Of a stretch of 10,200 nucleotides of DNA, positions 5,855-10,200 are shown piece after piece. Numbering within the stretch: position 1 is the stretch's first letter; every line of letters begins with the position of its first letter. Under the pieces are notes generated by a model. That model was not told where the DNA came from. It searched no databases and worked only from the letters and a program-made list of their open reading frames with translations. Source of the stretch: JALZOC01 sp031361295 (GTDB taxonomy: Bacteria > Acidobacteriota > Vicinamibacteria > Vicinamibacterales > 2-12-FULL-66-21); assembly GCA_031361295.1 (NCBI GenBank), contig JANMCN010000234.1, positions 1 through 10,200 on the forward strand, in the 5' to 3' direction. Made by a program: the position numbers and the translations under genes.

Positions 5855-6664
5855 TTACGACAGCCAGCTGGCTTCGGCGACGAGCTCCGCCCAGCCAGTG
5901 AGGTAGAGCCCCTCGTCGGTCCACTCGACGCGCTGGCTGCCGCCGGGCGACACGATCTGGACATCTCGCGCGGCTCCGCCGTACTGGATGGCCGCGACGG
6001 CTGCGGCGCACGCGCCCGTGCCGGATGCTTCGGTGGGGCCGACACCACGTTCCCAGATCAGCATGCGGACACGGTCGGGTGCCTCGACCGTGGCGAGCTC
6101 GACGTTGGTTCCCGCCGGGAAGCGCGGATGGATCGCCAACGCGGCGGCCAGTGTGTGCAGCCGCGCGTGGCTGACCTCGCCGAGCACGACGCACTGGGGG
6201 TTGCCGACGCGCAACGTCACCGCGTCGACGGATACACCGTTTACGTCAATCGTGACCCGCGTCACCTGTTCCGGCGTGCCCATTGCGGCGCGGAACGTAT
6301 ACCGGTTCCCGTCGCATTCAAGGAGCTCGAGGCTCTTGGTGCCGGCGTCGGTGTCGATCTCGATGGGGCCGGCGTTCGACGCCGGCGCCCCGCCGAGCGA
6401 CGCGAGCCAGGCCCCCAGACACCGCACGCCGTTGCCTGAGACCTCAGAGTGGCTCCCATCGGCGTTGAGGAGGTGCATCGAGGCCCCGCGGGCCGTCTCC
6501 TGGTACGTAATGAGCCCGTCCGCGCCGATCCCGCGGTGCCGCTCACACATCGCGACCGCGAGAGCCGTCCGATCCGGCACTGCCTGGAGATCCTGCTCTC
6601 GGACGAGCAGGAAGTCGTTCCCGAACGCGTGGGCCTTGACGACTTTCAGGGCACCCCGCGTCAT
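5855..6664 (-). CDS. dapF: Diaminopimelate epimerase family protein (DapF-like, catalytic Cys replaced)
   Basis: This 269-aa protein has the DapF length and fold motifs: FGNDF (14-18), CERHRGIGADGL (40-51), LLNADGS (65-71), SGNGVRC (76-82), GNPQ (154-157), FPAGTNVE (182-189), WERGVGPTEASGTGAC (204-219). DapF interconverts LL- and meso-diaminopimelate for lysine and peptidoglycan synthesis, using two cysteines as acid and base. Aligned with Haemophilus influenzae DapF (C73 in CGNG, C217 in ACGSG), both positions are serine here: S76 (codon TCA, 6439-6437) and S214 (TCC, 6025-6023). The His of GNPH is Q157. Substrate-contact residues N67, N155, N187, E205 and R206 are kept. The remaining cysteines C82 and C219 match non-catalytic positions. 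So it is either a diverged DapF or a different epimerase or isomerase. Its ATG overlaps the methyltransferase stop by 4 bp (ATGA), implying translational coupling. Family is certain; activity is open. Confidence 0.85.
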   Translation of the reverse strand: MTRGALKVVKAHAFGNDFLLVREQDLQAVPDRTALAVAMCERHRGIGADGLITYQETARGASMHLLNADGSHSEVSGNGVRCLGAWLASLGGAPASNAGPIEIDTDAGTKSLELLECDGNRYTFRAAMGTPEQVTRVTIDVNGVSVDAVTLRVGNPQCVVLGEVSHARLHTLAAALAIHPRFPAGTNVELATVEAPDRVRMLIWERGVGPTEASGTGACAAAVAAIQYGGAARDVQIVSPGGSQRVEWTDEGLYLTGWAELVAEASWLS

Positions 6665-7434
6665 TTGCGGCAGAAGGCCAGCAGGTGCCAGCCGAACCGG
6701 CGGACGAGCCCGCGCGGCAGCGCGTTGAACGTGCCGACGAACACGGTATTGAAGACCGTGGCCTTCCAGCCTCGATGCAGGCGCGACCTCACCGGGAAAC
6801 GCTCTTCCACGATTCGAATGTCGCGGAATCCGCCGAGCAGCGCTCGAAACTCACGCGCGCTGTATTTCAGGAGGACCGGCGCGTCCTCGTGCTCGAGGGG
6901 AACCTTCATCAAACTCGACAGCGCATTGAGCCAGGAAATCCGGTTGTACACCTGGAACACGGCTTCGCCTCCGGGCTTCAGCACGCGCCGGCACTCGTCG
7001 ACGAGCGCCTGAGGCCCGCTCGTGTATTGCACGACGCCGTGGGCGTAGACCAGATCGAACGAGTCGTCCGGGTACGGGAGCTGCTCGCCGTCCCCCTCGC
7101 GCAGGTCGGCATCGAGCCCCTGCTGCTCGAAATTCTGGCGCGCGAGGCCAATCGCGGCGGACGAGAGATCGACACCGGAGACCAGCGCGCCCCCCTTCGC
7201 GAAGCGCGCCAGGTCGGTGCCGGCTCCGCACCCCACCTCGAGCACCTTCCGCCCGCGGTATCCGTTGAAGTCGACGAGGCGCAGGAGGTGATGGAGTTTC
7301 TCGAAATGGTATTGATCGAGATCCGCGAAGAAGCCCCGTGATCCCACGGGGTGCGTCGTGATGTCGAGATCGTGAATGTGCCGGTTCCAGTACTCGCGGA
7401 CCGCAGCTGTGGTGGGAGCGACCGATGGTGACAC
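6661..7434 (-). CDS. Class I SAM-dependent methyltransferase
   Basis: The 257-aa protein is a UbiE/Methyltransf_11-type Rossmann methyltransferase. Motif I is VLEVGCGAGTD (64-74), the acidic residue binding the SAM ribose lies in GVDLS (87-91), motif II is around PYPDDSFDLVYAHGVVQY (120-137) and motif III is RRVLKPGGEAVFQVYN (149-164). An N-terminal lid (WNRHIHDLDITTHPVGSRGFF) and a C-terminal part (about 180-257) rich in basic and hydrophobic residues probably define the substrate, which cannot be predicted. The start is GTG at 7434; AGGG 4 nt upstream is at most a weak ribosome-binding site, and a TATAGT -10-like box ends 8 nt before it. The stop overlaps the dapF-like start (ATGA), so the two are translated together. 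It diverges from the GlpD-like gene over 30 bp. Confidence 0.88.
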   Translation of the reverse strand: MSPSVAPTTAAVREYWNRHIHDLDITTHPVGSRGFFADLDQYHFEKLHHLLRLVDFNGYRGRKVLEVGCGAGTDLARFAKGGALVSGVDLSSAAIGLARQNFEQQGLDADLREGDGEQLPYPDDSFDLVYAHGVVQYTSGPQALVDECRRVLKPGGEAVFQVYNRISWLNALSSLMKVPLEHEDAPVLLKYSAREFRALLGGFRDIRIVEERFPVRSRLHRGWKATVFNTVFVGTFNALPRGLVRRFGWHLLAFCRK

Positions 7435-7441
7435 GCTGCCC

Positions 7442-7452
7442 TACTATAAGAT
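7442..7452. promoter_or_regulatory. Overlapping divergent -10 elements, methyltransferase / GlpD-like
   Basis: The 30-bp gap (7435-7464) has an AT-rich core in otherwise GC-rich DNA. On the minus strand TATAGT (7448 to 7443, 5/6 match to TATAAT) ends 8 nt before the methyltransferase GTG. On the plus strand TATAAG (7445-7450) or TAAGAT (7447-7452) lies 12-14 nt before the GlpD-like ATG, which has no Shine-Dalgarno sequence. Transcripts would have very short or no leaders, and the two polymerases would compete for the same bases. No clear -35 boxes were found. Confidence 0.45.
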
Positions 7453-7464
7453 AAAAGCGCTTCC

Positions 7465-9084
7465 ATGCGCCCCCGCGATCTCTCACGGCTCGAGTTGGAC
7501 GAGTTCGACCTGCTCGTGGTCGGCGGCGGCATCTACGGTCTTGCGTCGGCGTACGACGCGGCCAGCCGCGGGCTGCGCGTGGCGCTCGTCGAAGCCGGGG
7601 ATTTCGGAAGCGGCGCGTCGTTCAATCATCAAAAGACCGTCCACGGAGGGCTGCGCTCCCTCGGAACGGGCCACGTGCTGCGCGCGCGGGCGAGCATTCA
7701 CGAGCGGCGCGCACTCGGCCGCATCGCGCCCTGGCTGCTCCGTCCCCTTCCCTTTCTCATCGGCACGTATCGCTCCATGACGACGAACCGCCTCGCGCTG
7801 CGCGGGGCGTTCCGCCTCGACGCGTGGCTCGGCCGGCGGCGCAACGAGGCCGTCGAACCTGCGCTCCACCTGCCCGCCCCCCGCCTGGTCTCGAAGGCCG
7901 CCGCGCAGACCGTGTTCCCCGGCATCCGTCCGGACGGACTGACAGGCGGCGCGCAATGGTACGACTATCAGATGGTCGAGAGCGATCGGCTGACGGTGGC
8001 GTTCGCCGCCGCCGCCGATCGCGCCGGAGCGGAGCTTGCGAATCACGCGGTCGCCGAAGCCGCGACGATGGAAGGCCGCCGTGTTACCGGCATGCGCGTC
8101 AGGGACACGATCAGCGGATCGACATTCCCGGTGCGTGCGCGCATCACGCTGAACGCGGCTGGATCGCGGGCCGGAGAGATCATGGCGATGTTCGGGCTGT
8201 CCCGCCCGTTCCCGCTCGTGAAGGCGATGAATCTCGTGACGTCGAGGCCCGCCAGCGACGTGGCGCTGGCCGCGCCGGGGGCCGGCGGACGGATGCTGAC
8301 GCTCGTGCCGTGGCGGGGAGTCGCCCTCGTCGGCACCAGCCAGTCGGCGGCCTTCGTCCAGCCTGGCGACACGCAGGTGTCCCCCGCGGAAGTCACGGCG
8401 CTCGTCACCGACGCCAATCACGCCTTCCCGGCGCTGCAGCTCACCGAGCGGGACGTGACGCTCGTTCATCGCGGCGTCGTCCCCGGGATTATCGGGCGGA
8501 ACAACGTGCCCGACCTGAAGGCCGCGCACGACGTGCTCGATCACCGCACCGAGGGTGTCGACGGGGCTGTCACCGTGATCGGCGTCAAGTACACGACCGC
8601 GCGCGGCGTGGCGGAAGAAGTCACCGGCGTCATCGCCCGGAGCCTCGGGAAGCGCGTCCCCGCCTCCCGCACCGCGACAACGCCGCTACCCGGAGCAGGC
8701 ATCGCGGACCATGAGGCGCTGGCGATCGACGCGGCCCGCGACGCCGGGGTCGACCTCTCCCCCGGTGCCATCAGGCACCTCATTACGCTCTACGCGGATG
8801 CCACACCCCGGATCATCCGATTGATGACTGACAGGTCAGCCCTGGCGATCCCCGTCGCCGGCGGCGTCCCCACGCTCGGCGCCGAAGTGCTCTATGTGAT
8901 TCGCAGCGAGATGGCCCTCCGCCTCGCGGACATCGTCGTACGCCGCACCGGACTCGGCTCGGCACGGAAGCCGCCCGACGCTGCGATCGCCGCGTGCGCA
9001 GGGATTGCCGCCGCCGAACTTGGCTGGGACGCGGCCCGCACCGCCGACGAAATCGCAGCGGTCCATCGGCTGTACGAATTCTGA
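7465..9084 (+). CDS. FAD-dependent oxidoreductase, glycerol-3-phosphate dehydrogenase (GlpD)-like
   Basis: The 539-aa product has the GlpD/DAO layout. The FAD-binding Rossmann motif VVGGGIYG spans 18-25, with E43 ending the second beta strand; HGGLR spans 60-64, WYDYQMVESDRL 165-176, VPWRGVALVGTS 281-292, GVKYTT 373-378. A C-terminal helical DAO_C-like domain (about 410-539) holds VLYVIRSEMALRLADIVVRRTGLG. GlpD proteins oxidise glycerol-3-phosphate to dihydroxyacetone phosphate at the membrane, passing electrons to quinone. Compared with E. coli GlpD, R54 and K354 are kept (R64, K375), but R317 of GVRP is V339 and H233 of KGSH is N256, so the substrate may differ. The ATG at 7465 starts just before the FAD motif. 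No glycerol kinase or transporter gene is nearby. Family is certain, substrate uncertain; hence no gene symbol. Confidence 0.85.
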   Translation: MRPRDLSRLELDEFDLLVVGGGIYGLASAYDAASRGLRVALVEAGDFGSGASFNHQKTVHGGLRSLGTGHVLRARASIHERRALGRIAPWLLRPLPFLIGTYRSMTTNRLALRGAFRLDAWLGRRRNEAVEPALHLPAPRLVSKAAAQTVFPGIRPDGLTGGAQWYDYQMVESDRLTVAFAAAADRAGAELANHAVAEAATMEGRRVTGMRVRDTISGSTFPVRARITLNAAGSRAGEIMAMFGLSRPFPLVKAMNLVTSRPASDVALAAPGAGGRMLTLVPWRGVALVGTSQSAAFVQPGDTQVSPAEVTALVTDANHAFPALQLTERDVTLVHRGVVPGIIGRNNVPDLKAAHDVLDHRTEGVDGAVTVIGVKYTTARGVAEEVTGVIARSLGKRVPASRTATTPLPGAGIADHEALAIDAARDAGVDLSPGAIRHLITLYADATPRIIRLMTDRSALAIPVAGGVPTLGAEVLYVIRSEMALRLADIVVRRTGLGSARKPPDAAIAACAGIAAAELGWDAARTADEIAAVHRLYEF

Positions 9085-9086
9085 CT

Positions 9087-9175
9087 GGGGATTGGGGATT
9101 CGTGATTCGCATCCCACCGGACGCCGCCACCCCGAACCTGGAACGCGGAACCCCGAACCTCGAACCGGGAACCAA
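9087..9175. repeat. Two blocks of heptamer repeats in the convergent gap
   Basis: The 104-bp gap between the GlpD-like stop and the next stop is almost filled by 7-bp phased units. The first block reads GGGGATT, GGGGATT, CGTGATT (9087-9107) and a diverged fourth unit. The second has GAACC starting at 9134, 9148, 9155, 9162 and 9169 (GAACG at 9141), six units exactly 7 bp apart, with an out-of-phase GAACC at 9180. GGGGATT resembles the heptamers of cyanobacterial short tandemly repeated repetitive (STRR) sequences. Confidence 0.85.
9095..9115 (+). terminator. Small hairpin after the GlpD-like gene
   Basis: GGGAT (9095-9099) pairs with ATCCC (9111-9115); after one mismatch, CG (9101-9102) can pair with CG (9108-9109) around a 5-nt loop. 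The hairpin starts 10 nt past the GlpD-like stop and is built from the repeat block. No T-run follows, so termination is only possible, not shown. Confidence 0.25.
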
Positions 9176-9188
9176 CGCCGAACCCTCT

Positions 9189-10040
9189 TCAAGGCACGGC
9201 AAATCCCTTGAACACCCATGTCAGCCCCGCGGTGAACCCGAGGCTTGGGTCTGCGGAGGTGATGCCGATGATGATTCCCGCATCGACGCGCACGGTCGCC
9301 TGGGTGAAGCGGCCCCCGACGCGCATCGCGCCGCGGCTGCCGGTGCCGACCGGCGGTTCGCCGCCTCTCGTGTTGACGCGCCCGTTGACTTCCCCCACGA
9401 CCTCGAGCCCCTGCTTGACAGCACGGGCAATCGAGGCGCCGTAGGTCAACACGTCGTTCTGACGATTCCCATCCGTCGGATCGCCGAGGATCCCGAGGCC
9501 GGCGTTGCCCACGAAGCGGATCGACCGCACCGTCTTCCCGAACAGCGTCGAGACGAAGAAGTCCGTGGTGTCGAGTCCGAGGCCGCTCTCGTTGCTCGCG
9601 TTGGGCAGCCGGGTCGCAAACCGCACCGCGAAGGCGGGCCGCGCCGCCGTCTCGGCCAGCACGCGGATTTTCGTCGCGACGACGAGGTCCTCGACGTCGT
9701 GGGTGCGATCGCCCGTGAAATTGACGAGCGGTGAGAGCGGTGCGCGCGTCCGCGAGGTGACGTCGAGCCTGTTGTAGAGCCCTCCGTCGATCTGCAGCTC
9801 GGCAATCGAACTGATGCCGAAGCTCATGCCGATCGTCGGCAGCCGGAGCAGGTTCCCTTCGAGTCCCGAGGCCGGATACGACACGCCGCGTTGCTCGTCG
9901 ATGCCGGCTTCGACCAGCACGAGCCCCGCGCCGATGGTCTCGGGATCCTCGGTCACGAGCGGCCGCTGCTGTGCGGCCGCATTCGCAGCGTGCACGATCA
10001 GGATGCCCGCGACCATCGCCACTGCCCACACTGTTCGCAT
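9189..10040 (-). CDS. Exported protein, probable outer-membrane beta-barrel
   Basis: The 283-aa product begins with a Sec signal peptide (MRTVWAVAMVAGILIV, then a probable cleavage in ANAAAQQ after about residue 23). The mature part has alternating polar and hydrophobic short strands rich in Gly, Thr, Val and Phe, such as RFVGNAGLGILGD, GAMRVGGRFTQATVRVD and DPSLGFTAGLTWVF. That pattern suits a small outer-membrane barrel, similar in style to proteins labelled transporter or phenol-degradation MetA-like. The last residues are GFAVP rather than a terminal Phe, though aromatic residues lie close to the end. The ATG at 10040 was chosen over a GTG at 10064 because GAGG sits 5 nt upstream of it and it starts the signal peptide directly. 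It lies 26 bp after an upstream gene on the same strand. The function is unknown; export is well supported and the barrel is an inference. Confidence 0.75.
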   Translation of the reverse strand: MRTVWAVAMVAGILIVHAANAAAQQRPLVTEDPETIGAGLVLVEAGIDEQRGVSYPASGLEGNLLRLPTIGMSFGISSIAELQIDGGLYNRLDVTSRTRAPLSPLVNFTGDRTHDVEDLVVATKIRVLAETAARPAFAVRFATRLPNASNESGLGLDTTDFFVSTLFGKTVRSIRFVGNAGLGILGDPTDGNRQNDVLTYGASIARAVKQGLEVVGEVNGRVNTRGGEPPVGTGSRGAMRVGGRFTQATVRVDAGIIIGITSADPSLGFTAGLTWVFKGFAVP

Positions 10041-10066
10041 CAATTCCTCACAACGCGCACACACCG

Positions 10067-10200
10067 CTAGAGCCCTCGGAGCGGCAGCGGCACCGCGCCG
10101 CCCGCGAGCGCCGCCTCGCGGATGTCGGGCAGCGGATTCAGGCGCTTGTCGAGCAGATGCCGGGTCCCGACATTGCCGATGGCGCGGATCATCGAGTTCT
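10067..10200 (-). CDS. 3' end of an unrecognised gene (partial at right edge)
   Basis: An open frame on the minus strand enters from the right edge and ends with TAG at 10069-10067. The visible last 43 residues include SMIRAIGNVGTRHLLDKRLN and end VPLPLRGL. It has the GC-rich codon use of its neighbours and is followed, after 26 bp, by the exported-protein gene on the same strand, so the two are probably cotranscribed. No family could be recognised from this short tail. Confidence 0.55.
   Translation of the reverse strand, partial: NSMIRAIGNVGTRHLLDKRLNPLPDIREAALAGGAVPLPLRGL

Noticed and set aside
5855..6664. DapF-like gene considered as a pseudogene because of the lost cysteines
   Set aside because: The frame is intact at full length, all other family motifs are conserved, and it is coupled to an intact upstream gene; both changes are clean Cys-to-Ser substitutions.

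Overview
The window is about 10.2 kb of strongly GC-rich bacterial chromosome with tightly packed genes. Gene content (metG with a C-terminal tRNA-binding domain, single-ORF larC, radC, a DapF-type epimerase, a GlpD-type flavoprotein), the signal peptides and a probable outer-membrane protein point to a diderm bacterium. The GC content, short gaps filled with degenerate 7-bp tandem repeats, and the style of the hypothetical proteins suggest Acidobacteriota (perhaps Vicinamibacteria). That placement is an inference, not something read directly from a marker gene.

Left part (119-5094, all on the minus strand, read leftwards): radC, larC (1 bp after radC), metG and tatD. This is a housekeeping block: a JAB-domain RadC protein, a nickel-pincer cofactor cyclometallase with a large His-rich insert, methionyl-tRNA synthetase and a TatD nuclease. 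A likely sigma70-type promoter at the extreme left edge drives something outside the window, and an 8-bp inverted repeat overlaps the tatD stop codon.

Middle: a lipoprotein gene (5126-5707, plus) diverges from radC across only 31 bp and is followed by a compact hairpin. It converges with a minus-strand pair in which a SAM-dependent methyltransferase gene (6661-7434) overlaps a dapF-like gene (5855-6664) by 4 bp. Diverging from that pair across 30 bp is a GlpD-like FAD oxidoreductase (7465-9084, plus).

Right part: a heptamer-repeat-filled convergent gap (9085-9188), a probable exported beta-barrel protein (9189-10040, minus) and the 3' end of an unrecognised minus-strand gene running off the right edge.

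The main surprise is in the middle. The DapF-like protein keeps the DapF substrate-binding motifs, but both catalytic cysteines are serine and the nearby GNPH histidine is glutamine. Its divergent neighbour, the GlpD-like flavoprotein, keeps the FAD site and two ligand contacts (HGGLR Arg, K of the GGKxTT motif) but lacks the GVRP arginine and the KGSH histidine. Two neighbouring enzymes with altered active sites, plus a coupled methyltransferase, could form an unrecognised small-molecule pathway, or could simply be divergent lineage-specific versions. The second pattern is a family of 7-bp phased tandem repeats in three separate gaps. No CRISPR array, insertion sequence, tRNA or rRNA gene was seen.
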